Shown here piece after piece: positions 5,167 to 5,303 of a DNA stretch of 5,303 nucleotides. Origin of the DNA: Haloferacaceae archaeon (GTDB lineage Archaea > Halobacteriota > Halobacteria > Halobacteriales > Haloferacaceae); contig PWFE01000004.1 in the NCBI GenBank assembly GCA_003554115.1, forward strand, positions 1-5,303. The letters are read 5' to 3'. The notes below the pieces were generated by a model, which was not told the origin of the DNA, ran no database searches, and saw only the letters and a list, made by a program, of their open reading frames with translations. Every line of letters begins with the position of its first letter. Positions within the stretch are counted from its first letter, which is position 1. A program made the translations under genes and the position numbers.

Positions 5167-5303
5167 TAAGACGTTTTATGCTTTTCAGTAATTACGCTCT
5201 CTGCAAACGAGAGTCCCGTAATCTCGAATCGCGCGCCGCCGGTGTCGCTTTCTGTGGCACGGATCGCCCAGCCGTGAGCGTCGACGATTTCGGCGACGAT
5301 GGC
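5166..5303 (-). CDS. Sensor histidine kinase, C-terminal end (partial)
   Basis: An open minus-strand frame enters from the right edge and gives 45 residues before a TAG stop (5168-5166). It has no start codon in the window. The segment VAEIVDAHGWAIRATES, then GGARFEITGL, matches the end of the HATPase_c domain of haloarchaeal sensor histidine kinases, where the last helix (IVxAHGW) and final strands (GGARFEI) follow the G2 glycine box. The G2 box, the phospho-acceptor His and any sensor domains would lie beyond the window. The final 15 residues are a non-conserved tail. The kinase would autophosphorylate with ATP and pass the phosphate to a receiver protein not seen here. It ends 35 bases before the MetE-like gene on the same strand, so read-through is possible, but the metE pair appears to have its own TATA box. 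Identification rests on a short motif stretch. Confidence 0.78.
   Translation of the reverse strand, partial: AIVAEIVDAHGWAIRATESDTGGARFEITGLSFAESVITEKHKTS

Overview
The window looks like chromosomal DNA of a halophilic archaeon (class Halobacteria). The evidence is the high-GC, GC3-rich coding sequence, very acidic proteins full of Asp and Glu, a Bat-type regulator with a C-terminal HTH_10 domain, a small winged-helix protein of the haloarchaeal DUF7344 type, a methionine synthase split into two adjacent genes, and a promoter placed for leaderless transcription. The species cannot be named from the sequence alone.

Layout, left to right. Bases 1-201 are the 3' end of nucleoside-diphosphate kinase (+). 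Two small same-strand genes follow: a predicted two-helix membrane protein (326-592) and a Cys/His-rich, probably zinc-binding protein (688-984). The second meets, tail to tail with a 17-bp overlap, a small winged-helix protein on the minus strand (968-1255). That gene is divergent from a 536-residue PAS-GAF-Bat-HTH_10 regulator (1439-3049, +). The gap between them (1256-1438) holds a TATA-like element, an 8-bp palindrome and repeated ACAGTGA motifs. The regulator converges, with only 6 bp between the stop codons, on a minus-strand unit read from right to left: the 3' end of a sensor histidine kinase (5303-5166), a zinc-site-less MetE paralogue (5130-4126) and the zinc-bearing catalytic MetE half (4129-3056).

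How the genes work together. The two MetE halves are joined by an ATGA overlap with a strong internal Shine-Dalgarno sequence, so they are very probably co-translated and may act as one enzyme in the last step of methionine synthesis. A TATA box placed for a leaderless transcript lies just after the histidine kinase stop codon, so the MetE pair probably has its own promoter. The regulator, the winged-helix protein and the two small proteins have no assignable targets here. No CRISPR array, insertion sequence, tRNA, rRNA or replication origin was found. No stretch longer than 185 bases lacks a gene.

I see no clear undescribed defence or mobile system. The most noteworthy points are the split methionine synthase with one degenerate metal site, the bacterial-style PAS domain with conserved Cys and His in the regulator, the repeat-rich divergent promoter region, and the histidine kinase tail cut off at the right edge.
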